A stretch of DNA of 64,000 nucleotides, from positions 186,001 to 250,000 of the forward strand of contig NZ_BLAJ01000002.1 in the NCBI RefSeq assembly GCF_009176305.1, read 5' to 3'. Below the pieces are notes generated by a model, which was not told the DNA's origin, searched no databases, and was given only the letters and a program-made list of their open reading frames with translations. The translations under genes and the position numbers were made by a program. Of this stretch, positions 17,499-29,192 are shown piece by piece (the stretch's first letter is position 1; every line of letters starts with the position of its first letter). Source of the stretch: Martinezella dioscoreae. GTDB taxonomy: Bacteria; Pseudomonadota; Alphaproteobacteria; Rhizobiales; Rhizobiaceae.

Positions 17499-18296
17499 AT
17501 GCTGAAAACTCTGTTGCTGACCGGCGCCGCCGGCGGTGTTGGCCAGGCAATCCGGCCGCTTCTGTCGCAGATCGCCGAGAACGTCCTTTTGTCAGACCTC
17601 GCGCCGATAAGCGACCTGCGCCCGAACGAGCGTTTCGTCGCCTGCGACCTCGCCGACCGCAGCGGCGTCGATGCGATAGTGAAAGGTGTTGATGGTATCA
17701 TCCATCTCGGGGGGATATCGGTGGAAAAACCCTTCGATCTGATCCTGCAGGGCAATATCCTCGGCCTCTACAATCTCTATGAGGCCGCGCGCGCCGCCGG
17801 CAAGCCGCGTATCGTCTTTGCGAGCTCCAATCACACGATCGGCTTCTACCGGCGGGATGAGCGGATCGACAACAAGGTGCCGACCCGGCCGGATTCGCTC
17901 TATGGCGTCTCAAAGGTGTTCGGTGAGGCCGTCGCGAGCCTCTACTTCGACAAGTTCGGCCAGGAAACGCTTTCGGTACGCATCGGCTCGTGCTTTCCCG
18001 AGCCGCGCAACACGCGCATGCTCGCCACGTGGTTCAGCATCGGGGATTTCGTCTCGCTTTGCGATTGCGCCTTCAACGCCCCGCGCCTCGGCCATACGAT
18101 CGTCTACGGCGTCTCGGACAATGACGAACAATGGTGGGACAACAGCAACGCTGCCTTTCTTGGCTGGAAGCCGCGCGATAGTGCGGCTCCTTGGCGCGCC
18201 GAAATTCTGTCGAAAACACCCGCCGAGGATCCGAATGATCCCGCAATCGTCTATCAGGGCGGCGGCTTTGCTTCTGCCGCTCACCCCGAGGACTGA
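17499..18296 (+). CDS. udh: uronate dehydrogenase
   Basis: 265-residue NAD-dependent SDR-type enzyme oxidising galacturonate/glucuronate to the aldarolactone, first step of the oxidative uronate pathway. Length and motifs match the Agrobacterium enzyme: TGAAGGVG (8-15), GIIHLGGISVEKPF (66-79), NILGLYNLYEAAR (86-98), FASSNHTIGFY (107-117) and the catalytic YGVSK (Y135, K139). GGGAG precedes the ATG. No other uronate-pathway gene is adjacent; the ManD/MFS cluster near 50-53 kb belongs to a different hexuronate route. The gene converges on cysA with 3 bp between them. Confidence 0.93.
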   Translation: MLKTLLLTGAAGGVGQAIRPLLSQIAENVLLSDLAPISDLRPNERFVACDLADRSGVDAIVKGVDGIIHLGGISVEKPFDLILQGNILGLYNLYEAARAAGKPRIVFASSNHTIGFYRRDERIDNKVPTRPDSLYGVSKVFGEAVASLYFDKFGQETLSVRIGSCFPEPRNTRMLATWFSIGDFVSLCDCAFNAPRLGHTIVYGVSDNDEQWWDNSNAAFLGWKPRDSAAPWRAEILSKTPAEDPNDPAIVYQGGGFASAAHPED

Positions 18297-18299
18297 TCG

Positions 18300-19346
18300 T
18301 CAGACACCGTTACGAAAGAGCTTCCAGCGTGTCGGCCTGAAGGCGATGCGGTTGCGATCCAAGGCATCCGCCTTGTTCGGCGGCAGTTCGATCTCGATGG
18401 GATCGTGCTCGGCACCGATGTTGATTTCAAGGTGGCGAGTGCCTGCCACGCGCCTGCTGGCAACGAGCAGACCCGCGATCGCGCCGCCATCGCCGTCACG
18501 GATTTCGATATCGTGGGGTCGGAAATAGAGATAGGCTTCGCCATCGGGCTCATGCGGCGTGCTGAGTCCCAGCGGCTTGTCATCGAACCAGATCTCGCCG
18601 CTGGTGATGCGCACCTTGAGACGATTGGATTGGCCGATGAAGCCATAGACAAAGGGAGAATTCGGCGAGTCGTAGATCTCGTCCGGCGTTCCGACCTGTT
18701 CGATCGCGCCCTTGTTGAGTACGACCACGCGGTCGGCGAGCTCCAGCGCCTCTTCCTGGTCATGGGTCACGAAGACGGTGGTATGGCCGGTCCGGTCGTG
18801 GATTTCCCGCAGCCACTTGCGCAGGTCCTTGCGGACCTGAGCATCGAGAGCGCCGAAGGGCTCGTCCAGAAGCAGCACGTTCGGCTCGACCGCCATGGCG
18901 CGCGCCAGTGCCACGCGCTGGCGCTGGCCGCCGGAAAGCTGGGCCGGATAGCGCTTCTCCAGGCCGTTCAACTGCACCAGTTCCAACAGCTCCAGGGCAC
19001 GCCGGCGAATTTCATCACGTGGCGGACGACGCGATGCCGAGCGGACTTTCAGGCCGAAAGAGATATTGTCGAGCACCGTCATGTGCCGAAACAGCGCGTA
19101 GTGCTGAAACACGAAGCCGATATTGCGCTGCTGCACCGTCTTTCGCGACGCATCCTCTTCGCCGAAGAAGATCTGTCCCTCCGTCGGGGTTTCCAATCCG
19201 GCGATCAGGCGCAGCAGCGTGGTCTTGCCGGAGCCCGATGGACCGAGAAGCGCAATCAATTCGCTCGAGCGGATATCCAGCGACACGTCATGCAATGCGG
19301 GAAAGCGACCGAATTCCTTACGCAGGTTTTGAACGCGAACTTCCAT
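18300..19346 (-). CDS. cysA: sulfate/thiosulfate ABC transporter ATP-binding protein
   Basis: 348-residue ATPase of the sulfate importer. Walker A GPSGSGKT (35-42), signature LSGGQRQR, Walker [14 protein letters not shown], plus a C-terminal TOBE-like regulatory region (about 240-348). Start at ATG 19346 with AAGGA 7 nt upstream. Last gene of the sbp-cysT-cysW-cysA operon, 11 bp after cysW. Confidence 0.95.
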   Translation of the reverse strand: MEVRVQNLRKEFGRFPALHDVSLDIRSSELIALLGPSGSGKTTLLRLIAGLETPTEGQIFFGEEDASRKTVQQRNIGFVFQHYALFRHMTVLDNISFGLKVRSASRRPPRDEIRRRALELLELVQLNGLEKRYPAQLSGGQRQRVALARAMAVEPNVLLLDEPFGALDAQVRKDLRKWLREIHDRTGHTTVFVTHDQEEALELADRVVVLNKGAIEQVGTPDEIYDSPNSPFVYGFIGQSNRLKVRITSGEIWFDDKPLGLSTPHEPDGEAYLYFRPHDIEIRDGDGGAIAGLLVASRRVAGTRHLEINIGAEHDPIEIELPPNKADALDRNRIAFRPTRWKLFRNGV

Positions 19347-19357
19347 CAAGAATTCCT

Positions 19358-20236
19358 TCAGTGACGCCGGCTGGCTGCGATCTCTTCGCTATAGCGCATT
19401 TCCAGCAGCGTCTTCAGTATCAATGTGACAAGGGCGAGCAGGGCCAGGAGCGTGGCGACCGCGAATGCCCCCGAAAAATTATATTCGTTATAAAGAATTT
19501 CGACCTGCAGGGGCATGGTGTTGGTTTCGCCGCGGATATGACCCGAAACGACCGAAACGGCTCCGAACTCACCCATGGCGCGGGCGTTGCAGAGCAGCAC
19601 GCCGTAAAGCAGGCCCCATTTGATGTTCGGCAGCGTGACATGCCAGAAGGTCTGCCACCCATTAGCCCCGAGCGAGAGCGCCGCCTCTTCGTCTGCGCTG
19701 CCCTGTTCCTGCATTAGCGGGATCAATTCACGCGCGACGAAGGGAAAGGTGACGAACATCGTCGCCAGCACCAGCCCAGGAACCGCAAACAGGATCTGAA
19801 TGCCATGGCTCTGCAGCCAAGGGCCGAGTGTGCTGTTCGAATTGAACAACAGCACGAAGACCAAGCCCGATATGACCGGCGACACCGAGAAGGGCAGATC
19901 GATCAGCGTCGTCAGCAAGGCCTTGCCCTTGAATTCGAATTTGGCGATCGCCCAGGCGGCTGCAATGCCGCAGACGAGGTTCAGCGGCACGCTGATGCCG
20001 GCAACGATCAATGTCAGCCGGATCGCCGCGAAGGTTTCCTCGTCAACCAAGGCTTCGAAGAAGGTCTCGATCCCCTTGCGGAAAGCTTCGACGAAAACGG
20101 CGGCGAGAGGCAGAAGCACCATCAGCGTCAGGAACGCGAGCGAGATCAGTATGAAGACGATGCGCGCAAGCCGGCTTTCGGTGATGACCGAATGACCGGT
20201 TTCGACTGATGCAGAAAGATCATGCGCCATAGCCAT
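19358..20236 (-). CDS. cysW: sulfate ABC transporter permease CysW
   Basis: 292-residue inner-membrane permease with six helices. The coupling loop reads [23 protein letters not shown], and [25 protein letters not shown] is the CysW signature. Overlaps the cysT stop by 17 bp. An ATG two codons later (20230) is better spaced from AAGGAG and may be the true start. Confidence 0.94.
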   Translation of the reverse strand: MAMAHDLSASVETGHSVITESRLARIVFILISLAFLTLMVLLPLAAVFVEAFRKGIETFFEALVDEETFAAIRLTLIVAGISVPLNLVCGIAAAWAIAKFEFKGKALLTTLIDLPFSVSPVISGLVFVLLFNSNSTLGPWLQSHGIQILFAVPGLVLATMFVTFPFVARELIPLMQEQGSADEEAALSLGANGWQTFWHVTLPNIKWGLLYGVLLCNARAMGEFGAVSVVSGHIRGETNTMPLQVEILYNEYNFSGAFAVATLLALLALVTLILKTLLEMRYSEEIAASRRH

Positions 20237-21077
20237 ATCTCCTTCTGCTCCACGACTGGATGAGATTGATGATCAAAAGCATGGTGAAGGAAATGAACAG
20301 CATCACCGTCGCGATCGCCGTCGCTGCGGAATAATTATATTCCTCCAGGCGAATGACGATGAGCAGCGGCGCGATTTCCGAAACATAGGGCTTGTTGCCG
20401 GCGATGAAGATGACCGATCCGTATTCTCCCGCCGCACGTGCGAATGCCAGCGCAAAGCCCGTCAGAGCGGCAGGGGCGAGGCCCGGCAGCAGCACGCGGG
20501 TTATGGTCTGAAAACGCGAGGCACCAAGGGTCGCCGCCGCCTCCTCGACTTCGCGGTCGATCTCCTCCATGACCGGCTGTGCCGTGCGCACCACGAACGG
20601 CAGGCCGACGAAAATCAATGCGATGACGATGCCGACGGGAGTGAACGCGATCTTGATGCCGAGCGGCGTCAGGAACTGACCGATCCAGCCATTCGGCGCG
20701 TATAGCGTCGTCAAGGCAATGCCGGCAACCGCCGTCGGCAAGGCGAACGGCAGGTCGACCATCGCATCGAGAATGCGCTTGCCTGGAAAGCGATAGCGCA
20801 CCAGCACCCAGGCAAGGATAAGCCCGAGCACAGCGTTGACGAGCGCGGCAATGAAGGCGCCGCCGAAGCTCATGCGCAGCGCATAGAGCGTGCGCACGTC
20901 AAGCGCGAGGGCCCAGAAATTCTGCCAGCCGAGGGCGCTGCTTTTCCAGAGAAGCCCCGACAGCGGAATGAGTACTATGAAGATGAGCCAAGCCAAGGTA
21001 ACGCCGAGCGCCAATCCGAATCCCGGAATGACGCTCGGCTGCCGTAACCGCCACCGTTTGCGGGTTATAGAATGCAT
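20220..21077 (-). CDS. cysT: sulfate ABC transporter permease CysT (CysU)
   Basis: 285-residue permease forming the channel with CysW. Six helices; coupling loop [45 protein letters not shown] is the CysT signature. It starts 6 bp after sbp and overlaps cysW. The first residues are basic ([10 protein letters not shown]) before a long first helix. Confidence 0.94.
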   Translation of the reverse strand: MHSITRKRWRLRQPSVIPGFGLALGVTLAWLIFIVLIPLSGLLWKSSALGWQNFWALALDVRTLYALRMSFGGAFIAALVNAVLGLILAWVLVRYRFPGKRILDAMVDLPFALPTAVAGIALTTLYAPNGWIGQFLTPLGIKIAFTPVGIVIALIFVGLPFVVRTAQPVMEEIDREVEEAAATLGASRFQTITRVLLPGLAPAALTGFALAFARAAGEYGSVIFIAGNKPYVSEIAPLLIVIRLEEYNYSAATAIATVMLFISFTMLLIINLIQSWSRRRYGYGA

Positions 21078-21083
21078 TCAGTC

Positions 21084-22112
21084 TTATTGTCCCGGCTTGT
21101 AGATCTGATCGAAGACGCCCCCGTCAGCGAAGAATTTCGGCTGAGCTTGAGACCATCCGCCGAAGTCGTCAATAGTGGCGAGCTTCAGGGACGGGAAACG
21201 AGCGACATCCTTCGGATCGGCCGCTTCCGGCTTAATCGGCCGGTAATAGTGCTTCGCAGCGATCTTCTGACCTTCATCCGAGTACAGGTAGTTCAGGTAG
21301 GCCTCCGCGACCTTGCGCGTACCTTTGGTATCGACATTGCCATCGACAACAGCAACCGGCGGATCGGCGCGGATCGAAACGGACGGCGTGACGATTTCGA
21401 ATTTATCAGGGCCGAGCTCGTCGAGCGAGAGATAGGCCTCGTTTTCCCAGGCGAGCAGTACGTCACCAAGACCGCGCTGGACGAAAGTGGTCGTCGCGCC
21501 ACGCGCGCCGGTGTCGAGGACCGGGACATGCTTCAGGAGCTGCGCGACATAGTCCTGCGCCTTGGCATCATCGCCGCCATTGGCCTGCTTCGCCCAGGCC
21601 CAGGCAGCGAGAATGTTCCAGCGAGCACCGCCCGACGTCTTCGGATTCGGCGTGATGACTTCGACACCGTCCTTGACCAAATCCGGCCAGTCCTTGATGC
21701 CTTTGGGATTGCCCTTGCGCACCAGAAAAACAATGGTCGAGGTGTAGGGAACCGAATTGTTCGGGAACTTGGTCTTCCAGTCGGCCGGGATCTTGTGCGT
21801 CGCCTTGGCGATCGCGTCGATATCGCCTTCGAGGGCGAGCGTCACGACGTCGGCATCGAGGCCGTCAATAACCGAGCGAGCCTGCGCGCCGGAACCGCCA
21901 TGCGAAGCCTTGATATTGATGGTTTCGCCCGTATCCTTCTTCCACTTGGCAGCAAAGGCCGTGTTGAAGTCCTTGTAGAGTTCACGAGTCGGATCATAGG
22001 AAACATTGAGAAGCGTCTTGTCCGCCGCCCAGGTCGGCGCGACGGCCGCGATCGAGAAACTGCCGATCAGAATTGCGGTGGCGAGAAGCCGAGAAAGCTT
22101 AATCGTCTGCAT
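21084..22112 (-). CDS. sbp: periplasmic sulfate-binding protein
   Basis: 342 residues. The signal peptide is a short basic start (MQTIKLSR), a hydrophobic core and cleavage near PTWAA-DKTL. The mature N-terminus [17 protein letters not shown], the sulfate-binding [15 protein letters not shown] and [13 protein letters not shown] are hallmarks of Sbp/CysP proteins. First gene of the operon. No nearby cysB-type regulator; the 160 bp upstream should carry the promoter. Confidence 0.95.
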   Translation of the reverse strand: MQTIKLSRLLATAILIGSFSIAAVAPTWAADKTLLNVSYDPTRELYKDFNTAFAAKWKKDTGETINIKASHGGSGAQARSVIDGLDADVVTLALEGDIDAIAKATHKIPADWKTKFPNNSVPYTSTIVFLVRKGNPKGIKDWPDLVKDGVEVITPNPKTSGGARWNILAAWAWAKQANGGDDAKAQDYVAQLLKHVPVLDTGARGATTTFVQRGLGDVLLAWENEAYLSLDELGPDKFEIVTPSVSIRADPPVAVVDGNVDTKGTRKVAEAYLNYLYSDEGQKIAAKHYYRPIKPEAADPKDVARFPSLKLATIDDFGGWSQAQPKFFADGGVFDQIYKPGQ

Positions 22113-22273
22113 GGATGCACCCCCTTCGTTTGTCCTTAAACCCTATCAACTTGGTCGTATAAAGTAACGAAGGCAGTTTCCGTTTTCGGTAACTGCGGAG
22201 AACAGCATCCCATAGAATCCGGAAAAGTGAAATCACATTCCCGAATGACGCCAGACGTGCAACGAATGCTTCG

Positions 22274-22729
22274 TCAGCGGATGGTGTCGGACATAAAGAC
22301 GGAATAGAGTTCGTCGGCGCTCTTTGTCTGCCGCATCGCCGTCAGAACGCCTTCCGTGCGCAAACGCCTCGCGATCGCGGCAAGCACGTTCAGATAGTCG
22401 CCCCGGCCGCCCTCCCCGAACAACAGCACGAAGGCCCACTCCGTCGGTATGTCGTCGATGGCTTCGAAATCGACAGGATGTGCAAAATGCACCATCAGGC
22501 CCCGAGGCCTCGTCATGCCAGCGATGGCAGCATGCGGAACCGCAACGCCATTGCCGATCCCCGTCGTGCCCAATTTTTCGCGCGTCTCCAGCGCCCGCAG
22601 GACCACCGCCTCGTCCAGGCCAAAGCAATGGGCTGCCTTCGACGACAGCATCTGCAATGCCCGCCATTTCGTCGGAGCGGAGACACCGACAAAGACGTGT
22701 TCGGGAAGAATGATCGTGGAAAGGTCCAT
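22274..22729 (-). CDS. ptsN: PtsN-like EIIA(Ntr) phosphotransferase-system protein
   Basis: 151-residue EIIA domain of the nitrogen PTS. The phosphorylated histidine is H66 in IGNGVAVPHAAI; GLMVHFAHPVDFEAID and VFVLLFGEGG-like segments complete the fold. Start set at ATG 22729; an upstream frame extension is unlikely because the family starts with MDL(S)xIL. It lies 100 bp downstream of kdpE on the same strand. In E. coli and R. leguminosarum, dephosphorylated PtsN affects KdpD (literature), so this copy is probably a locus-specific regulator of potassium sensing. It is not in the usual rpoN-ptsN context. Confidence 0.88.
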   Translation of the reverse strand: MDLSTIILPEHVFVGVSAPTKWRALQMLSSKAAHCFGLDEAVVLRALETREKLGTTGIGNGVAVPHAAIAGMTRPRGLMVHFAHPVDFEAIDDIPTEWAFVLLFGEGGRGDYLNVLAAIARRLRTEGVLTAMRQTKSADELYSVFMSDTIR

Positions 22730-22828
22730 GGTCGCACTCAAGGTCCGGCAATAAATTCTGAAATGGCATTCATCGCCACAAGTCCGAGGCCAAATCACCT
22801 CGATCATGGGCTCGAAACTTCCGCCGCC

Positions 22829-23521
22829 TCAATCAGGCTCGCGCAGCCGGTAGCCGACACCTGTCTCGGTGGTGATATAGTGCGGCTGATCGGGAATCTC
22901 TTCGATCTTCTGCCGAAGCTGGCGCACATAGACGCGCAGATACTGCACATCGGCCGCCGGTCCCCAGATCTGCTTCAGCAGGAATTGGTGCGTCAGCACC
23001 TTGCCGGCGTGCTGGGCGAGCACGCGCAGGATGTCGTATTCCTTCGGCGACAGCTTGATCTCCTTGCCATCGACCTTGACGATACGCTTGACGAGATCAA
23101 TGGAAAGACCGCCGGTCTGGAAAATCGCCTTCTCGCCCTGCTGCTGCAGGCGATGACGCAGCGCCACACGGATGCGGGCAGCAAGCTCGTTGACGCCGAA
23201 AGGCTTGGTCACATAATCGTCGGCGCCACTTTCGAGCGCCTTGACGATGCCGGCTTCATCGGTCCGGCTTGACAGGATGACCACCGGGATCTGCACCCCA
23301 TCCTCGCGCCAACCGAGCAACAGATCCTGGCCTGATTTATCCGGCAGGCCGAGATCAAGCACGATCAGATCGGGCTGGTCTTCGTCGATCGACGCCTGGG
23401 CTGACGCGGCGCTCTGTGCCTCATTGACGACGTAGCCCTGGGCACCGAGGCCCACGCGCAGCAATTTGCGGATTGGCGGCTCGTCATCGACAACGAGAAT
23501 CTTGACGGCAGTGGTGTTCAT
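22829..23521 (-). CDS. kdpE: potassium response regulator KdpE
   Basis: 230-residue OmpR-type regulator that activates the kdp operon. Receiver domain with acidic pocket VDDEP (11-15), phospho-acceptor D56 in LIVLDLGLP, and the SSR/K switch region, followed by a winged-helix domain ending VGYRLREPD. Start overlaps kdpD by 4 bp (ATGA), giving coupled translation with its sensor kinase. Confidence 0.96.
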   Translation of the reverse strand: MNTTAVKILVVDDEPPIRKLLRVGLGAQGYVVNEAQSAASAQASIDEDQPDLIVLDLGLPDKSGQDLLLGWREDGVQIPVVILSSRTDEAGIVKALESGADDYVTKPFGVNELAARIRVALRHRLQQQGEKAIFQTGGLSIDLVKRIVKVDGKEIKLSPKEYDILRVLAQHAGKVLTHQFLLKQIWGPAADVQYLRVYVRQLRQKIEEIPDQPHYITTETGVGYRLREPD

Positions 23522-26229
23522 TTCAGTTCATCCAGCTTCGGGACATCGGTTGGTTTCGGCAGGCGGATGGTGAAAACTGCCCCCTGCCGATCCGTTCTGT
23601 TGCCGGCGGCGATCGTGCCGCCCATCGCCTCGATGAAGCCGCGGCAGATGGAAAGGCCAAGGCCGGTTCCGGCACGCACTTGGTCGCCCTTACGCACACG
23701 GTAGAAGGTATCGAAGACGCGTTCGAGGTCGGCGGGCGGGATGCCTGGTCCCTCGTCCATCACGCGGAAGACGATATTGTCTATATCGGCCCAGGCCTCC
23801 AGGCGGATGGCCGACCTTTCCGGCGCATATTTGGCGGCGTTGTCGAGCAGGTTGAACAGCACCTGTTCGAACAGGACCGGATCAACCTTCACCATCGGCA
23901 GATCAACGGGCATCCGCACGTCGACGCGATGATGTGCCAGGATTTTTTCCGCCCGCCGCAGCGCACTGCCGACGATATCGCCGCCATAATGCAGAGCATA
24001 ATTCGGCTCCATTGCACCGGACTCGATCTTGGTCATGTCAAGCAGATTGGCGATGAAGCGGTTGAGGCGTTCGGATTCGTCGATGACGGTCGACAGGAGA
24101 TCGACGCGATCTTCGTGTGGCAGGGTTTCCAGATAGTCGCGCAAGGTGCCTGACGCCCCAAGGATGGCAGCAAGCGGCGTCTTCAAATCATGCGAAATCG
24201 AGGTCAACAGAGCCGACCGCAGCCGGTCGGCCTCCACCGCCAGCTTCGCGCGGTCGACATCGGCTACCAGCTGCACGCGCTCGATGGCAAGAGCCGCCTG
24301 ATCGGCGAGAGCATCGAGCAGCCGCTGTTGCTCCGGCGTCAGAAGCGGGCCGTCGCGGCGGTCGCTATCGAGGCCGATAACGCCGACGGCGGTTCGGCCG
24401 GTGCGGAGCGGAACGTAAAGGCGCTTGGCGCCTGGTAGTGTATCTGCGCCACGGCCGGCGGCATGATTATGCTCCCAGGCCCACCGCGCCGCCGCGATAT
24501 CGGCGTCGTCGAGCGTGTCGTCAGGCGGATAGCCGGCCTTGACGGCGATCGTGCCATGTTCGGGCAAGAGCAGGACGACGCGCAGCTTGAGCATCGACGC
24601 CAGCTGGAAAGCGGTTGCCCATAGAACGTCGTCCAGCGTGCCTGTGCCGGCAAGCTTCTTGGAGAAGAGATAGAGATCTTCCGTCGTTCGCGCCCGTTGC
24701 CGCGCCGCCGCCGCCTGGCGCTGCACCGTCGCCGTCAGGTTACTCGCAATGACAGCGACGCCGAGGAAGAAGAAGAAGGCAAGCACGCTTTCGGGATCGC
24801 TGATCGTCAGCGTATAGCGCGGCGGCAGGAAGAAGAAGTTGAAGGCAAGAGCACCGAGAAAGCAGGAATAAAGTGCCGGACGCAGGCCCTGGGTCACGGC
24901 GCTTACCAGCACCGCCATCAGGAAGACGAGCGCCAGATTGCGGACATCCAGCACCTGATCGAGGATGACGCAGAAGCCCAGCGCGATGGCAACATAGAGC
25001 GTTGCCAGAACATAGCCGCGGAGTTGGAAAGGCGGCGATGAAGGCGCCACTTTGACGCCTCGCCTTGCAGCCTCGCCATCCGCTTCGCTGCCGGAAATGA
25101 CATGGACGCTGATGTCCCCGGCCCTGCGGATGAGATCGTAGGACACCGAACGCCGCGACCAATCACGCCAGGAACCGATTTTCGGCGAACCGATGACGAT
25201 GTGCGTCACGTTGTTGCTGGCAGAATGGCGCAGCAGCTCCTCCGCCACCTCCCGCCCCGGAAGTGTGATTGCTTCACCACCAAGCTGCTCAGCGAGCCGC
25301 AGCGTTGCGGCGATCGTGTCGCGCTGCGCCTCGCTCAAACTGATCGAGCGGTTGGTCTCGACATAGACGGCTGCCCAGGGGGCCCGCAAGCGCGCGGCCA
25401 TGCGCGCGGCATAGCGGACAAGCGCCGCTGAGCGTGGATGATGATCGATGGAGACAAGTACGCGCTCGCCGGCCGCCCATGGTCCCTGGATCGCGTGCGC
25501 CTGCATATGGGTCAGCAGCTGGTCGTCGACGCGCTGGGCGGTGCGTCGCAGCGCGAGCTCCCGCAAGGCCGTCAGGTTGCCTGGCGTGAAATAGTTGGTC
25601 AGCGCGCGCTCGGCCGTCTTCGATACGTAGACTTTGCCGTCATGCAGCCGCTTGATGAGATCATCAGGGGTCAGATCGATGATCTCGACATCATCGGCCA
25701 TGTCGATGATCGAATCCGGCACCGTCTCGCGCACGCGGATGCGGGTAATCTGCGAAACGACGTCATTCAGGCTTTCGACATGCTGGATATTCAACGTCGT
25801 GTAGACGTCGATGCCGCGTTCGAGCAACTCCTTGACATCGAGGTAGCGTTTGGGATGCCGGCTGCCATGCGCATTGGTATGAGCAAGTTCGTCGACCAGC
25901 ACCAGGTCGGGACGGCGCTTTAGAATGGCATCGAGATCCATCTCCTCGAGCGCCCTACCCTTATAGTCGACATTGATGCGCGGTACGATCTCGAATCCTT
26001 CGAGCAGGGCCTGTGTCTCTCGGCGGCCATGGGTCTCGACGACACCGACCACGACATCGACGCCGTCGGCAATCTTCGCCCTGCCCGACATCAGCATCTC
26101 ATAGGTCTTGCCGACGCCCGGTGCCGCTCCGAGGAATATCTTCAACCGACCGCGCGTCTCGGCCCGCGCCTTTTCGAGAAGCGCATCGGGAGAAGGCCTG
26201 CTCAACATATCGCGGCTGTCGTCTGCCAT
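23518..26229 (-). CDS. kdpD: potassium sensor histidine kinase KdpD
   Basis: 903 residues, usual length. Domains: N-terminal KdpD domain with Walker-like GAAPGVGKT (34-42) and DLVLVDELAHTN; USP-like domain (about 253-378); four closely spaced membrane helices (about 405-500); GAF-like region (about 525-650); HisKA with H680 in SISHDLKTPL; HATPase with N and G boxes (LLDNAAKYAP, GTGLGLSI). It senses K+ limitation and phosphorylates KdpE. Separated from kdpC by a 60-bp gap that holds a strong hairpin. Confidence 0.96.
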   Translation of the reverse strand: MADDSRDMLSRPSPDALLEKARAETRGRLKIFLGAAPGVGKTYEMLMSGRAKIADGVDVVVGVVETHGRRETQALLEGFEIVPRINVDYKGRALEEMDLDAILKRRPDLVLVDELAHTNAHGSRHPKRYLDVKELLERGIDVYTTLNIQHVESLNDVVSQITRIRVRETVPDSIIDMADDVEIIDLTPDDLIKRLHDGKVYVSKTAERALTNYFTPGNLTALRELALRRTAQRVDDQLLTHMQAHAIQGPWAAGERVLVSIDHHPRSAALVRYAARMAARLRAPWAAVYVETNRSISLSEAQRDTIAATLRLAEQLGGEAITLPGREVAEELLRHSASNNVTHIVIGSPKIGSWRDWSRRSVSYDLIRRAGDISVHVISGSEADGEAARRGVKVAPSSPPFQLRGYVLATLYVAIALGFCVILDQVLDVRNLALVFLMAVLVSAVTQGLRPALYSCFLGALAFNFFFLPPRYTLTISDPESVLAFFFFLGVAVIASNLTATVQRQAAAARQRARTTEDLYLFSKKLAGTGTLDDVLWATAFQLASMLKLRVVLLLPEHGTIAVKAGYPPDDTLDDADIAAARWAWEHNHAAGRGADTLPGAKRLYVPLRTGRTAVGVIGLDSDRRDGPLLTPEQQRLLDALADQAALAIERVQLVADVDRAKLAVEADRLRSALLTSISHDLKTPLAAILGASGTLRDYLETLPHEDRVDLLSTVIDESERLNRFIANLLDMTKIESGAMEPNYALHYGGDIVGSALRRAEKILAHHRVDVRMPVDLPMVKVDPVLFEQVLFNLLDNAAKYAPERSAIRLEAWADIDNIVFRVMDEGPGIPPADLERVFDTFYRVRKGDQVRAGTGLGLSICRGFIEAMGGTIAAGNRTDRQGAVFTIRLPKPTDVPKLDELK

Positions 26230-26252
26230 TCGCTGGTTGTCTTTCCTGATAA

Positions 26253-26280
26253 GGTTGAGACGGCACGAACCGTCTCAACC
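26253..26280 (-). terminator. hairpin between kdpC and kdpD
   Basis: Perfect 11-bp inverted repeat GGTTGAGACGG / CCGTCTCAACC with a 6-nt loop, nine bases after the kdpC stop. Only a weak TTAT follows on the minus strand, so it may act as a partial attenuator or an mRNA processing barrier setting kdpDE expression below that of kdpFABC. Confidence 0.6.
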
Positions 26281-26288
26281 CCTTCAAC

Positions 26289-26894
26289 TTATTGAGTCAT
26301 AGAAGCATCGAGCGCCCGGTTCAATGCCAGCACATTGACCACAGGTTCCCCGAGAACGCCGAGCTCTCGCGGCTCTATGGCTGCCTCGACGAACGACTTG
26401 ACCTTGGCCTCATCCATGCCGCGAGCCTTGGCGACACGCGGCACCTGGAAATAGGCGGCTTCGGGCGAGATGTCCGGGTCGAGACCGCTGCCCGAAGTGG
26501 TGGCCAGATCGATCGGAACCGGCGTATTCGGGTTCTGCGCCTGCAATGTCGCGGCATCCCCCTTGATACGCGTGATCAGGCTCGAATTGGTCGGGCCAAG
26601 ATTGGAAGCGCCGGAATTGGCCGCGTTATAGGGTACGGAAACCGATTTGGTCGGATCGTTTGGGTCGGCGCCGGTCGTGGCTGACGGGCGGCCGTGGAAA
26701 TACTTATCCGCCGTGAAATTCTGGCCGATAAGGCTGGAGCCGATCACCTTGCCGTCCTTCTCCACCAGGCTGCCATTGGCCTGGTGGGGAAAGAGCGCCT
26801 GGGCGACACCGGTCATGGCAAGCGGATAGGCAAGGCCGGTCAGGACGGTCGTGGCGACGATCATGACGATCGCTGGTCTGATTTGTTTCAGCAT
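26289..26894 (-). CDS. kdpC: K+-transporting ATPase subunit KdpC
   Basis: 201-residue single-pass inner-membrane subunit that stabilises the KdpAB complex and raises its nucleotide affinity. One N-terminal helix (about 7-28, [20 protein letters not shown]) and a periplasmic-type domain; [19 protein letters not shown] and [10 protein letters not shown] are family marks. AAGGAG precedes the ATG; 12 bp after kdpB. Confidence 0.96.
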   Translation of the reverse strand: MLKQIRPAIVMIVATTVLTGLAYPLAMTGVAQALFPHQANGSLVEKDGKVIGSSLIGQNFTADKYFHGRPSATTGADPNDPTKSVSVPYNAANSGASNLGPTNSSLITRIKGDAATLQAQNPNTPVPIDLATTSGSGLDPDISPEAAYFQVPRVAKARGMDEAKVKSFVEAAIEPRELGVLGEPVVNVLALNRALDASMTQ

Positions 26895-26906
26895 GAGAGA
26901 AACTCC

Positions 26907-28970
<2,064 letters not shown>

Positions 28971-29018
28971 AAGAGGCTCCAGCGTGAAGAGGAAAACGTC
29001 AGATCGGAACGCCGCCGA

Positions 29019-29180
29019 TCAGCCGATCAAAAATCCGAAGACGACAAGGCCGAGGAACAGGGCAACCATCGCCAGCAAAATGGCGTCGGACGCGCAGGTT
29101 GTTCCGGCCGGGCCACGCCCCCTGTCGAAGGGGCGTGGATCGATGACTTTTTTAAGCTTGCCTAGAAGCGGTTGGCTCAT
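29019..29180 (-). CDS. 53-aa single-pass membrane peptide between kdpA and kdpB
   Basis: Short gene starting MSQPLLGKLKKVIDPRP with a C-terminal helix (ILLAMVALFLGLVVFGFLIG). AAGGA lies 9 nt before the ATG at 29180; an in-frame ATG at 29189 (56 aa) is too close to it. It begins 12 bp after the kdpA stop, overlapping nothing, and ends 48 bp before kdpB, so it sits inside the operon. Not one of the standard Kdp subunits. A helical accessory peptide of the complex is a reasonable guess. Confidence 0.72.
   Translation of the reverse strand: MSQPLLGKLKKVIDPRPFDRGRGPAGTTCASDAILLAMVALFLGLVVFGFLIG
29113..29138 (-). other. GC-rich 9-bp hairpin inside the 53-aa gene
   Basis: CCACGCCCC / GGGGCGTGG with an 8-nt loop, lying within the coding sequence of the small peptide (codons for PRPFDRGRG). 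No T-run. It could slow ribosomes or RNases between kdpA and kdpB. Confidence 0.5.
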
Positions 29181-29192
29181 GGCCGTCATTCC

